37,755 nucleotides of DNA from Streptomyces sp. NBS 14/10 (lineage in GTDB: Bacteria; Actinomycetota; Actinomycetes; Streptomycetales; Streptomycetaceae): positions 140,194-177,948 of the forward strand of contig NZ_NCSM01000029.1 in assembly GCF_002224125.1 (NCBI RefSeq), given 5' to 3'. A program made the translations under genes and the position numbers. Under the pieces are notes generated by a model that saw only the letters and a list, made by a program, of their open reading frames with translations, made no database searches and was not told the origin of the DNA. Shown here one piece after another: positions 24,070 through 32,544 of this stretch (its first letter is position 1; each line of letters starts with the position of its first letter).

Positions 24070-24570
24070 TCAGCGCAGCCGCATGGCGAGCGTCACCACG
24101 GCCCCCACCGCGCCCGCGCTGACCGCGAGCCGGTCGGTGACCAGGCGGGTCAGCCACAGCCCGCGTCCGCTGGTCGCGCCGTCCAGGCCCGGCAGGATCC
24201 GGGGGATGACGTCCTCGGAGAAGCCGGGGCCGGAGTCGCTGATCCGGCACTCCAGCTCGTCGCCGACCCGCCGCAGCAGCAGGGCCCCCTGCCCGCCCGC
24301 GTGCTCCACCGCGTTGGTGGCGACCGCGTCCACGGCCAGGACGAAGTCGCCCCGGCGCGCCTCGGCCAGCCCGGCCCAGGCCGCGCACTCCTCGACCTGC
24401 ACGCGCAGCAGCGGCAGCTCGCGTGCGGTGAAGCGGCGCTGCAGCAGACGTTCGGCGGCTTGATCGGCTGGATCGGCGGACCACAGGCGGGGTTGCGCCG
24501 GCACCGGTGCCTCCCGTTGACGAGTGCGAGCGACAGCAGGGTCGATGAAGGAGCCGAGGGTACGGGCCAT
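24070..24570 (-). CDS. RsbW-like ATP-binding regulator (HATPase_c_2)
   Basis: The protein has 166 aa. The ATPase core has DFVLAVDAVATNAVEHAGG (N-box), CRISDSGPGF and a GRGLWLTRLVTDRLAV lid. The N-terminal 35 residues are an unstructured leader with several basic and Pro residues. The family regulates sigma or other switch proteins; its partner is not visible. It lies in the same orientation between the phosphoketolase and the universal stress protein genes. ATG 24570 was chosen; a GTG/ATG five codons upstream is possible. Confidence 0.8.
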   Translation of the reverse strand: MARTLGSFIDPAVARTRQREAPVPAQPRLWSADPADQAAERLLQRRFTARELPLLRVQVEECAAWAGLAEARRGDFVLAVDAVATNAVEHAGGQGALLLRRVGDELECRISDSGPGFSEDVIPRILPGLDGATSGRGLWLTRLVTDRLAVSAGAVGAVVTLAMRLR

Positions 24571-24724
24571 GGGCCGCCCGCGCACGCAAGGACCGGCGAT
24601 GACGACTCGGACGCCATTTGTGACCGGAAGTGGACGTGCGACGCCCGCAACCTACTCGGTCGCGTACCGCTTCCTATCGGCTACCGCTGCCCAGCAACTC
24701 GGCTACCGCTGCCCGGCAACCCGA

Positions 24725-27106
24725 TCAACCCGGCCAGCTCCACTGGACCACCTCCGGCAGATCCACGCCGTGCCGCCGGATCCAGTCGTGGTGCCGGTGG
24801 CGCATGTCCTCCATGGCCTGGCGCAGCCCGGCGGCGCGCACCCCGAGCCCAGGCACCCGGTCCAGCACGTCCATGACCAGCCGATAGCGGTCGAGGTCAT
24901 TGCGTACGACCATGTCGAACGGCGTGGTCGTGGTGCCCATCTCCTGGTAGCCGCGCACATGGAGCCACGGGTGGACGGCCCGCCGGTAGGTGAGCCGGTG
25001 GATCAGCCACGGATAGCCGTGGTACGCGAAGATCACCGGCCGGTCGCGGGTGAACACCGCGTCGAACTCGAGGTCCGTCAGCCCGTGCGGATGCCGCTGA
25101 CGCGGCAGCAGCTTGGTCATGTCGACGATGTTCACGACCCGGACGGCCAGCTCCGGCAGCCGCGTACGCAAGATGGACGCCGCCGCCAGCACCTCCTGGG
25201 TCGGCACGTCACCCGCGCAGGCGAGGACCACCGCCGGCTCGTCGCCCGGCCGCTCCGTCCCCGCCCACTCCCAGATGCCGAGGCCGCGGGCGCAGTGGTC
25301 ACGGGCCTGCTCCAGGCCGAGCCAGTCGAAACAGGGCTGCTTGCCCGCTACCACCACATTGACCACGTCCCGGGTGCGCAGCACATGATCGGCGACGCAC
25401 AGCAGGGTGTTGGTGTCCGGCGGGAGGTACACGCGCACCGTGTACGGGTCCTTGTTGAGGACGTGGTCGACGAACCCGGGGTTCTGATGCGAGAAACCAT
25501 TGTGGTCCTGCCGCCACACATGTGAGGTCAGCAGGTAGTTCAGGGCGGCGATCGGGGCCCGCCAGGGGATCGTACGGGCGGTCTGGACCCATTTGACGTG
25601 CTGGGCGGCCATGCTCGCGACGATGTCGGTGAACGCCTCGTAGGAGGAGAACAGACCGTGCCGCCCGGTCAGCAGATACCCCTCGAGCCAGCCCTGGCAC
25701 AGATGTTCGGACAGCACCTCCATGACCCGACCGTGCGGCCCCAGGTGCTCATCCGTCTCCACCGTCTCGGCCTGCCACGCCTTGTCCGTCACCGCGTACA
25801 CGTCCTGCAGCCGGTTGGACGCCGTCTCGTCCGGCCCGACCAGGCGGAAGTCGCGGCGCCCTGCCGTGTCGGCCATCACCTGGCGCAGCAGCCCGCCGAG
25901 CACCCGCGTCGGCTCGTGCAGTCGGGTGCCGGGCTTGTCCACGGCGACGGCATACCCGGCCAGATCGGGCAACGGCAGCTCGCGCAGCAGCCGCCCGCCG
26001 TTCGCGTGCGGATTGGCGCCGAGCCTGCGGTCGCCCGACGGTACGTAGGCCAGGACCTCCGGGCGCGGGCGGCCGTCGGCGCCGAAGAGCTCGTCCGGCC
26101 GGTACGAGCGCAGCCACCGCTCCAGCTGCCGCAGCCGCCCCGGATCCTCCCGGACCCCGGCGAGCGGCACCTGATGGGCGCGCCAGGTGCCCTCCACGGG
26201 CACCCCGTCCACCTCGGCCGGGCCGGTCCAGCCCTTGGGCGTACGCAGCACGATCAACGGCCAGTGCGGCCGCTTCCGCGCCCCGTCACCCGCGCGCGCG
26301 GCCCGCCGGAAGGCGGCGATCCGGTCCAGCGCGAGATCGAGCGCCGCCGCCATGTCGTGGTGCGCCTGCGCCGGGTCCTCGCCCGCGGTGGCGGTGACGT
26401 ACAGCGGCTCATGGCCGTAGCCGCGCAGCAGCTCGTCCAGCTCGCCTTCGGGCAGCCGGGCCAGTACGGCCGGATTGGCGATCTTGTAGCCGTTCAGCTG
26501 CAGCACCGGCAGCACGGCGCCGTCGTACACCGGATCCAGGAATTTGTTCGAATGCCAGGACGCGGCCAGCGGCCCGGTCTCCGCCTCTCCGTCGCCGATC
26601 ACACAGGTGACCACCAGATCGGGGTTGTCCAGCGCCGCGCCATAGGCGTGCGCGAGGGAGTAGCCGAGCTCGCCGCCCTCGTGGAACGAGCCGGGCACCT
26701 GCGGCGAGGCATGGCTGGGCACTCCACCGGGCGTGGAGAACTGGCGGAAGAGCCGGTCCATCCCGGCGAGGTCCCGCCCCACGTCCGGACACAGCTCCCC
26801 GTACGTGCCGTCCAGCCAGGCCCCGGCGAACACGGCCGGCCCGCCGTGGCCCGGGCCCCAGACGCACACCGCGTCCAGGTCACGTGCCGAGATCACCCGG
26901 TTCATATGCGTGTAGACCAGGTTCAGCCCGGGACAGGTGCCCCAGTGGCCCAGCAGCCGCGGTTTGATGTGCTCGGGGCGCAGCGGCTCCGCCAGCAGCG
27001 GATTGCCGGTCAGATAGATCTGGCCCGCCGCCAGATAGTTCAGCGCCCGCCAGTGGGCGTCCAGGCTGTGCAGCTCGCGGTCGGTGAGCGTGGCTTGCGG
27101 TCCCAT
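24725..27106 (-). CDS. xfp: Xylulose-5-phosphate/fructose-6-phosphate phosphoketolase
   Basis: The protein has 793 aa, the full length for the family. It is a thiamine-diphosphate enzyme that splits xylulose 5-phosphate (and often fructose 6-phosphate) to acetyl phosphate and an aldose phosphate. Visible motifs are [18 protein letters not shown] and GPGHGGPA at the N-terminus, the ThDP motif [19 protein letters not shown], then [41 protein letters not shown] and MTKLLPRQ. The ATG at 27106 has ACGGAG 6 nt upstream. In the dormancy block it may provide acetyl phosphate and ATP when respiration is limited. It is divergent from the lone cyclic-nucleotide-binding protein gene. Confidence 0.96.
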   Translation of the reverse strand: MGPQATLTDRELHSLDAHWRALNYLAAGQIYLTGNPLLAEPLRPEHIKPRLLGHWGTCPGLNLVYTHMNRVISARDLDAVCVWGPGHGGPAVFAGAWLDGTYGELCPDVGRDLAGMDRLFRQFSTPGGVPSHASPQVPGSFHEGGELGYSLAHAYGAALDNPDLVVTCVIGDGEAETGPLAASWHSNKFLDPVYDGAVLPVLQLNGYKIANPAVLARLPEGELDELLRGYGHEPLYVTATAGEDPAQAHHDMAAALDLALDRIAAFRRAARAGDGARKRPHWPLIVLRTPKGWTGPAEVDGVPVEGTWRAHQVPLAGVREDPGRLRQLERWLRSYRPDELFGADGRPRPEVLAYVPSGDRRLGANPHANGGRLLRELPLPDLAGYAVAVDKPGTRLHEPTRVLGGLLRQVMADTAGRRDFRLVGPDETASNRLQDVYAVTDKAWQAETVETDEHLGPHGRVMEVLSEHLCQGWLEGYLLTGRHGLFSSYEAFTDIVASMAAQHVKWVQTARTIPWRAPIAALNYLLTSHVWRQDHNGFSHQNPGFVDHVLNKDPYTVRVYLPPDTNTLLCVADHVLRTRDVVNVVVAGKQPCFDWLGLEQARDHCARGLGIWEWAGTERPGDEPAVVLACAGDVPTQEVLAAASILRTRLPELAVRVVNIVDMTKLLPRQRHPHGLTDLEFDAVFTRDRPVIFAYHGYPWLIHRLTYRRAVHPWLHVRGYQEMGTTTTPFDMVVRNDLDRYRLVMDVLDRVPGLGVRAAGLRQAMEDMRHRHHDWIRRHGVDLPEVVQWSWPG

Positions 27107-27196
27107 GCGCGACTCCGTGAGAGACGGCGGCCTCACGACCCATGTACGACCATGCCACAAGCCGGGCACGGCCGCCCTTCGGCCGCCCCTCACCCA

Positions 27197-27224
27197 CCCG
27201 CCCCGAAGGGCGCGCAGGGGCGGG
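27197..27224. promoter_or_regulatory. Inverted repeat between divergent phosphoketolase and cNMP-domain genes
   Basis: CCCGCCCC (27197-27204) and GGGGCGGG (27217-27224) are perfect arms separated by 12 nt, in the 136-bp divergent region. Could be an operator or a leader hairpin of the gene at 27243; low information because of G/C content. Confidence 0.3.
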
Positions 27225-27242
27225 AGACGGCACAGTGAGGAC

Positions 27243-27692
27243 ATGAAGGGACTACTCAGCCCGCTCAAGACGGAACACCGCGATCGGCTGATGGCGCTCG
27301 CCCGCGAGGTGTCCTTCCCCGCGGGCAGCCGCATCTTCGAGGAGGGGCGCAAGGCCGACCGCTTCTGGATCATCCGCACCGGCTCGGTCACCCTCGATCT
27401 GCACGTCCCCGGCCGGCGCGCCGCCGTGATCGAGACGCTCGGCCCCGGCGAGCTGATCGGCTGGTCCTGGCTCTTCCCGCCGGACACCTGGCACCTGGGC
27501 GCGGAGGCGCTCAGCCCGGTGCGCGCACACGAATTCGACGCGGAGGCGGTACGCCGACTGTGCGACGACGACACCGAACTCGGCTACGCGCTCGCCCTCG
27601 CCTGCGCCCAGGTGATCGGACGCCGGCTCCAGTCCGCCCGCACCCGCCTGCTGGACCTGTACGGGCCGTACGCGGGTGGCATATCGCCATGA
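27243..27692 (+). CDS. Stand-alone cyclic-nucleotide-binding domain protein (Crp/Fnr sensory domain without HTH)
   Basis: The protein has 149 aa. The cNMP-binding beta-roll is clear: [55 protein letters not shown], followed by [16 protein letters not shown] and a long C-terminal helix. It ends at about the position where Crp proteins start their DNA-binding domain; the stop codon is clean and there is no HTH remnant within 70 bp. It may therefore act by protein contact, or simply bind a ligand. It is divergent from phosphoketolase. GAGG lies just before the ATG. Confidence 0.88.
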   Translation: MKGLLSPLKTEHRDRLMALAREVSFPAGSRIFEEGRKADRFWIIRTGSVTLDLHVPGRRAAVIETLGPGELIGWSWLFPPDTWHLGAEALSPVRAHEFDAEAVRRLCDDDTELGYALALACAQVIGRRLQSARTRLLDLYGPYAGGISP

Positions 27693-27765
27693 CCGGCGGC
27701 ATATTGCCGTGAACGGACCGGGACCCGGGCGCCGGGGCGCCCCCGCGACCTGCGAAGCTGATCGT

Positions 27766-28398
27766 ATGAACACCCGTCATTTCACCTCCGGTTCGGCCGC
27801 TGTACTGGCCGCCGCCCTCCTCCTGTCGGCCTGCGGGATGGGGACGAGCTCTGCCGGGGATTCCGGGGGCTCCGGGGATTCCGCGGGCTCCGGGGGCGAC
27901 TCCTCGAAGCCGGGCGGCGGCAACGAGGTGATCAGCAGCTACGCCCCGGGCGAGCGCGAGCAGCTGCGGGAGATCTCCGGCAAGACCCTCGAGGGCAAGC
28001 CGCTGGACCTCGCGGACTACAAGGGCCATGTCGTCGTGGTCAACCTCTGGGGCTCGAACTGCGGGCCGTGCCGGGCCGAGGCGCCCAATCTGGTGAAGGT
28101 GGCCAAGGAGACCGAGGCCGAGGGCGTACGGTTCGTCGGCATCAACACCCGGGACCCGAGCCGGGAGGCGGCCATCAGGTTCGAGGAGGAGTACGGCGTC
28201 TCGTACCCCAGCCTCTACGACCAGATGGGCCGGCTCGTGCTCAAGCTCCCCCGGGGCAGTGTCAACCCGCAGGCCATCCCCTCGACCATCTTCCTCGACG
28301 GCAGTGGACGGCTCGCCGCCCGAGCGCTGGTGCCGCTCAGCGAGCGGGATCTGCGCGGGGTGCTGCGGCCGCTCATCGCGGAGCAGAAGAAGGCTTGA
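27766..28398 (+). CDS. TlpA/ResA-type thioredoxin-like lipoprotein
   Basis: The protein has 210 aa. The N-terminal lipoprotein signal ends in LLLSAC with Cys23 as the lipidated residue. A Gly/Ser-rich linker (about 26-52) follows, built of short GDSGGS-like repeats. The thioredoxin fold has [17 protein letters not shown], with the CGPC redox site, and the cis-proline strand AIPSTIFLD. It is anchored outside the membrane and probably reduces disulfides, for example during cytochrome c maturation or extracytoplasmic redox control. The ATG at 27766 gives a proper signal peptide. It precedes the DevR-like regulator gene by 127 bp. Confidence 0.92.
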   Translation: MNTRHFTSGSAAVLAAALLLSACGMGTSSAGDSGGSGDSAGSGGDSSKPGGGNEVISSYAPGEREQLREISGKTLEGKPLDLADYKGHVVVVNLWGSNCGPCRAEAPNLVKVAKETEAEGVRFVGINTRDPSREAAIRFEEEYGVSYPSLYDQMGRLVLKLPRGSVNPQAIPSTIFLDGSGRLAARALVPLSERDLRGVLRPLIAEQKKA

Positions 28399-28429
28399 GG
28401 CGGCCCGCGGCCAGGTGTTCGGGCGGCCG

Positions 28430-28445
28430 GGGGCCGAACGGCCCC
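28430..28445. promoter_or_regulatory. DevR-box-like palindrome upstream of devR
   Basis: GGGGCCGAACGGCCCC has perfect 7-bp arms around AA. Its core fits GGGNC-N4-GNCCC, the layout of the mycobacterial DevR box (GGGACTWWAGTCCC). It lies 80 bp before the devR-like start, so autoregulation is likely. Alternatively it could be the hairpin of a terminator for the thioredoxin gene. Confidence 0.55.
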
Positions 28446-28525
28446 TTACCCCGCGCCGCGACGGGACGGAAAGCTGGGCGGCGGATCACGACCGGCGCGC
28501 CCCGCGCGCCACGAAGGGAGAGGCA

Positions 28526-29227
28526 GTGGCACAGGCGGCCGAACCCGCGAGGCCCGCGACACGTATCGGGGTCTTTCTGCTCGACGACCACGAGGTGGTG
28601 CGCCGCGGACTGCGCGATCTGCTCGACGCGGAGCCCGACCTGTGCGTGGTGGGGGAGGCGGCCAACGCGCGCGAGGCCATCGCCCGCGCGCCCGCCGTCC
28701 GGCCCCGGGTCGCGGTGCTCGACGTACGGCTCGGCTCCTCGGCCGAGGGCGGCGACCACGAGGGGATCGAGGTGTGCCGCGAACTGCGCGCCCGGCTCCC
28801 CGACTTGGCCTGTCTGATGCTCACCTCCTTCGACGACGACGAAGCGCTCTTCGACGCCATCATGGCGGGGGCGGCGGGCTATGTGCTCAAGCAGATCAAC
28901 GGCTCCGACCTGGTGTCGGCCGTACGCACCGTGGCCGGCGGCCGGTCCATGCTCGACCCGGGCGCGACCGCGCGGGTGATGGCCCGGCTGCGCGGGCCGC
29001 AGCCCAGCGGGCCGGTGGAGCTGGAGCGGCTGTCGCCGCGGGAGCGGGAGGTCCTGGAGCTCATCGGCGAAGGGCTGACCAACCGCCAGATCGCCGAGCG
29101 GCTGTTCCTCGCCGAGAAGACGGTCAAGAACCGCATCTCGACGATCTTGTCCAAGCTGGGCGTGGGACGACGTATTCAGGCCGCGGTCATCGCCGAGCGG
29201 ATCAGGGACCGGCGCGCGGCCGAGTGA
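28526..29227 (+). CDS. devR: DevR/DosR-like response regulator
   Basis: The protein has 233 aa. The receiver domain starts [26 protein letters not shown], with the acidic pair D20-D21, phosphoacceptor D66 in VLDVRLG and [31 protein letters not shown]. The C-terminal LuxR-type HTH ends [33 protein letters not shown]; the AEKTVKN recognition-helix residues equal those of mycobacterial DevR. The GTG at 28526 has AAGGGAG 5 nt upstream. The likely partner is the DevS-like kinase at 21086-22834, and two DevR-box-like palindromes flank the gene. The Streptomyces name for this type is osdR; I use devR by family only. Confidence 0.9.
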   Translation: MAQAAEPARPATRIGVFLLDDHEVVRRGLRDLLDAEPDLCVVGEAANAREAIARAPAVRPRVAVLDVRLGSSAEGGDHEGIEVCRELRARLPDLACLMLTSFDDDEALFDAIMAGAAGYVLKQINGSDLVSAVRTVAGGRSMLDPGATARVMARLRGPQPSGPVELERLSPREREVLELIGEGLTNRQIAERLFLAEKTVKNRISTILSKLGVGRRIQAAVIAERIRDRRAAE

Positions 29228-29239
29228 TGTCTGGCGTTT

Positions 29240-29286
29240 GCGTGGGGCGCGAGGCCGGACTCCCCTTCCGGTCTCGCGCCCCACGC
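29240..29286 (+). terminator. 20-bp-stem terminator after devR
   Basis: The arms 29240-29259 and 29267-29286 form 20 pairs with one G-U and a 7-nt loop. It begins 13 bp after the stop codon. No U-tract. Confidence 0.85.
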
Positions 29287-29414
29287 GCGCACGGGGGCAC
29301 GCCCGTCCGTGTGGCTCCTCACCGCAGTGGAGTGGGAGCCAGGCACGCCCCGGTGGCGAGGGTGGTTCCCAGGCACTGGTGATCAGCATCGGGGGTCGCG
29401 TACCCACCGGGAAG

Positions 29415-29428
29415 GGGCCGAACGGCCC
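29415..29428. promoter_or_regulatory. Second DevR-box-like palindrome
   Basis: GGGCCGAACGGCCC is identical to the core of the site at 28430-28445. It lies between two convergent genes, beyond the devR terminator and 29 bp before the stop of the MOSC gene, so it has no obvious promoter to control. Confidence 0.45.
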
Positions 29429-29456
29429 TGATGGCCGGGCCGGACGGGGTCATCGG

Positions 29457-30335
29457 CTACTCGAGGATCTCGACCCGGTCGCCCAACCGCAGTGTCCCCA
29501 AGCCGCGACCTTCCCCCAAGAGCCCGACGGCCGAGGGGAGCTCGGGGAACTCCGGGACGAGGTTCTGCCCGAAGAGGAGCTGATCGCCGGCGCGCCGGTG
29601 GCGGGCCAGCGTACGCAGCGGCTCCTTGCCGCGCTCGGCGGTCTCCTGGTCGGTGGTGGTGATCACACACCGGGCACAGGGCTTGGTGACCCGGAAGACG
29701 ACCTCGCCGATCCGTATCCGCTGCCAGTCGTCCTCGGCCCAGGGAGCGGTGCCCTCGACCACCACATTCGGCCGGAAGCGGTTCATCGGCAGCGGCCCCT
29801 CGTCAGGGTGATCCCCTTGAGCGATGAGCGAGTTGAGCGCGTCCAGCGACGCGGTGGTGGTCAGCAGCAGCGGAAACTCATCCGCGAGGCTCACGGTCTC
29901 GCCCCCGCGAGCGAAATCCGGAGCCAGCGGCCTGCGGCGGGCCGGATCGTCCAGATGGACCAGACGGACCGGAGAGCCCAGAAAGCCGCTGAACCACTCG
30001 TCGGCCGCCGCGCCCGCCGACACCACCTCGACGGCTTCCTTGTGCAGCCACACGGTCGACACCGCCGCGGCGTCCCCCGGCTCGGGCACGGCGACGGTCA
30101 GCGGCTCATGGCCGGCAGCGCTGAGCCGGATGCCGCCACCGGGCAGCGGCTCGGCGGAAACCAGCGCCATCCGGGCCTGTTGGCGCTGCGTCACATACCG
30201 TCCGCCGGGCTCGACGACCATCCACCTCCGGTCTCCCGCAAGCCCCCACGGCTCGACGACCGCCTCGAGGGGAGCGGCCCCCGCGGCCGACTTGACGGGG
30301 TACACGTGGATAGCGCTCAGCGCTGGATTGACCAT
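29457..30335 (-). CDS. MOSC-domain protein
   Basis: The protein has 292 aa. An N-terminal MOSC beta-barrel (IHVYPVKSAAGAAPLEAVVEPWGLAGDRRWMVV) leads to the MOSC domain with FRPNVVVEGTAPWAEDDWQRIRIG and the conserved cysteine motif KPCARCVITTTDQ. Proteins of this type bind the molybdenum cofactor or transfer sulfur (YcbX/mARC-like) and often reduce N-hydroxylated compounds. TTGACA on the minus strand at 30371-30376 is a possible -35 element, though the -10 is not clear. ATG 30335 was chosen. Confidence 0.9.
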   Translation of the reverse strand: MVNPALSAIHVYPVKSAAGAAPLEAVVEPWGLAGDRRWMVVEPGGRYVTQRQQARMALVSAEPLPGGGIRLSAAGHEPLTVAVPEPGDAAAVSTVWLHKEAVEVVSAGAAADEWFSGFLGSPVRLVHLDDPARRRPLAPDFARGGETVSLADEFPLLLTTTASLDALNSLIAQGDHPDEGPLPMNRFRPNVVVEGTAPWAEDDWQRIRIGEVVFRVTKPCARCVITTTDQETAERGKEPLRTLARHRRAGDQLLFGQNLVPEFPELPSAVGLLGEGRGLGTLRLGDRVEILE

Positions 30336-30442
30336 GCCGACAATCTTGCCAGCCGGGTCCGACAGCGTCGTGTCAAACCCACCCCACGGCTCCCGGCCGG
30401 CCCGGCCCCCACCTGGGGCCGGGCCCCGCCGCGCGGGGTGGC

Positions 30443-30946
30443 TCAGTAGCCGGCCCCCGGCTGCTGCGGCCGGCCCTGGTACTGCTGACGGCCGTAGGGG
30501 TCCTCGTACGGCGACGGCGCGGGCGCCGCCGGCCGGGGCGCGGCGGGGCGCGGCATGGCCGGACGCATCGCCTCGTAGCCGTTGGGCGCCGCCGGACGCT
30601 GCTGCTGCGGGGGCTGCTGCTGCCCCGGGTAGCCGCGCGGACCCGTCGCCTGCGGCGGGATGTACGGCGAGGGCGCCTGCTGCAGCCCGCCGGGCTGCGG
30701 CTGTCCACCACCCGTCTGGTATCCCTGCGAGGGGTTGTACTGCGAGGAGGAGGGCGCGGCCGGCAGCGCGGGCAGCGCGGAGGGCAACGCCGGGAGGTGG
30801 CTGCCGGTGTCGTACGGCGGGGCCACTCGGATGGGCGCGATCTGCGGTGTCCCCCGCTCGGCGACGAGACTGTCGTAGATGGGGGTGTCCGGGAAGGACG
30901 ACGAGGAGTAGTAGCCGCTGCCGTAGCTACCGCGGGGGGAGGTCAT
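30443..30946 (-). CDS. DUF6643-family Pro/Gln-rich protein
   Basis: The protein has 167 aa. It begins with MTSPRGSYGSGYYSSSSFPD and has TPIYDSLVAERGTPQIAPIRVAP, a conserved Streptomyces motif. The rest is low-complexity Pro/Gln/Gly/Tyr (runs such as PGQQQPPQQQRP) and is probably disordered. In Streptomyces it sits beside TerD-type genes, as here. Function unknown. The ATG at 30946 was chosen; the frame open further upstream reads across the intergenic palindromes and is not a gene. Confidence 0.8.
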   Translation of the reverse strand: MTSPRGSYGSGYYSSSSFPDTPIYDSLVAERGTPQIAPIRVAPPYDTGSHLPALPSALPALPAAPSSSQYNPSQGYQTGGGQPQPGGLQQAPSPYIPPQATGPRGYPGQQQPPQQQRPAAPNGYEAMRPAMPRPAAPRPAAPAPSPYEDPYGRQQYQGRPQQPGAGY

Positions 30947-30975
30947 AGCCCATAAGTTAAGCCCACGATGTGCCG

Positions 30976-31034
30976 ATTGGGGAGTCCGGTAAGAGGGTTG
31001 TTTTACCGGCTGGGAGCGGTCGGCGTTCCCCAAT
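30976..31034. promoter_or_regulatory. Nested inverted repeats in the DUF6643/TerD divergent region
   Basis: The outer arms are ATTGGGGA (30976-30983) and TCCCCAAT (31027-31034); the inner arms are CCGGTAA (30986-30992) and TTACCGG (31003-31009). All are perfect. They lie 30-90 bp before the DUF6643 start and may control both genes. Confidence 0.4.
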
Positions 31035-31173
31035 CCGAGCGAATCTGGCAAAAACGGTCGGCAGGGTACGTTGAGATCCTGTAAAGAGCTCGTTTTCGAC
31101 GGGTTACCGATCGCGGTCCGATGATCGTGTGTCCGTGGCCGAAATGAACAGATCAGAAAGGCAGAGGGACAGC

Positions 31174-32535
31174 ATGGCGATGCGCAAGGGCAGCAATGTT
31201 CCGGTTCCGGTGTCGGCGGTGCGGGTCGAACTGGGCTGGCGCACCGGCCCGGGGGTGCCGGACGTCGACGCCTCGGCGCTGCTGCTGGTATCCGGAAAGG
31301 TCCGTTCCGACGCGGACTTCGTCTTCTACAACCAGCCGGCACACTCCTCGGGCGCCGTACGCCACGAAGGCAAGCGAACCGCCGGTGACACCGTGACCGA
31401 CACCCTTTCGGTGGACTTCGGCCGGGTGGAGTCCGCCATCGAGACCGTCGTGCTCGCCGCGTCCTCGGACGGCGGCAGCTTCGGCCGGGTCCCGGGCCTG
31501 TACATCCGGGTGCTGGACGCCTCGGGCGGCGCGGAGCTCGCCCGCTTCGACAGCGAGGACGCCACCGTCGAGACCGCGTTTGTGCTCGGCGAGCTCTACC
31601 GGAGGCAGGGCGCGTGGAAGTTCCGCGCCGTCGGCCAGGGCTACGGCAGTGGACTCGCGGGCCTCGCCACGGACTTCGGCATCAGCGTCGACGAGCCCCA
31701 GCAAGCCCCCGGCCCCGCCTCCGTCCCCGCCCCGGCCGCCGCCCCCGCGCCCGTACAGCCGTCCGCGCCCCTTCCGCCCCCGCCGCCCACGGCGCCCGCC
31801 GCGCCGCTTCAGCCGCCGACCGCGCCCGCGTACCCGCCCGCCGCGCCGCCGGCCCCCGGGTACCCGGCTCCCGCTGCCGCTCCCGGTTCCGCCCCGGTGA
31901 GCCTGTCCAAGGTCACCCTGACCAAGGAGGCCCCCTCCGTCTCGCTCACCAAGCAGGGCGGTACCTCCGGCGCCATGCGGGTGAACCTCAACTGGCAGGT
32001 GCGCAAACAGTTCCAGGGCTGGGGGCAGAAGCTCGGCAGGGCCATCGCCATGCACGGGGACCTCGACCTCGACCTCGGCGCGCTGTTCGAGCTCTCCGAC
32101 GGCAGCAAGGGCGTGGTGCAGGCGCTCGGCAACTCCTTCGGCTCGCTGCACCAGCCGCCGTTCATCCAACTCGACGCCGACGACCGCACCGGCGCCCGGA
32201 CATCCGGCGAAAACCTCACCATCAACCTCGACCAGAAGAACGCGTTCCGCCGCATCCTCGTCTTCGTCACGATCTACGAGGGCGCCCGCAGCTTCGCCAA
32301 CCTCAACGCCACAGTCACCCTGCAGCCACAGCACGGCGCGCCCATCGACTTCTCGCTCGACGAGTGCACCGTCCCCTCCCCGGTCTGCGCCCTCGCGCTG
32401 ATCACCAACAACGGCGGCGACCTCATCGTCCAGCGCGAGGCCCGCTATCTGGTGCCCGAACGCGGCGTCAGCCCCCAGCGCACCCTCGACTACGCCTACG
32501 GCTGGGGCATGAACTGGACACCCGGCCGTAAGTGA
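31174..32535 (+). CDS. TerD-family protein with two TerD-like domains
   Basis: The protein has 453 aa. The first TerD domain (about 5-175) has the calcium-binding pattern [38 protein letters not shown] Pro/Ala-rich linker follows (about 180-265). The second domain (about 275-453) has [25 protein letters not shown] and ENLTINLDQ, resembling TerA. TerD proteins bind calcium and are linked to stress and development in Streptomyces; tellurite resistance itself is not certain. The ATG at 31174 has AGAGGG 5 nt upstream. The divergent neighbour is the DUF6643 gene; 9 bp separate its stop from the convergent glycosyltransferase stop. Confidence 0.9.
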   Translation: MAMRKGSNVPVPVSAVRVELGWRTGPGVPDVDASALLLVSGKVRSDADFVFYNQPAHSSGAVRHEGKRTAGDTVTDTLSVDFGRVESAIETVVLAASSDGGSFGRVPGLYIRVLDASGGAELARFDSEDATVETAFVLGELYRRQGAWKFRAVGQGYGSGLAGLATDFGISVDEPQQAPGPASVPAPAAAPAPVQPSAPLPPPPPTAPAAPLQPPTAPAYPPAAPPAPGYPAPAAAPGSAPVSLSKVTLTKEAPSVSLTKQGGTSGAMRVNLNWQVRKQFQGWGQKLGRAIAMHGDLDLDLGALFELSDGSKGVVQALGNSFGSLHQPPFIQLDADDRTGARTSGENLTINLDQKNAFRRILVFVTIYEGARSFANLNATVTLQPQHGAPIDFSLDECTVPSPVCALALITNNGGDLIVQREARYLVPERGVSPQRTLDYAYGWGMNWTPGRK

Positions 32536-32544
32536 GGCGGGCCG

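Noticed and set aside
28430..28445. Reading the GGGGCCGAACGGCCCC palindrome as only a terminator
   Set aside because: As a hairpin it has a 4-nt loop and a 6-bp stem and could terminate, but an identical core recurs at 29415 after a proper 20-bp terminator, so a protein-binding site fits better.
30443..31342. A 299-residue version of the DUF6643 protein starting at 31342
   Set aside because: The added part covers the divergent promoter palindromes and has no similarity to the family; the known start motif MTSPR is at 30946.
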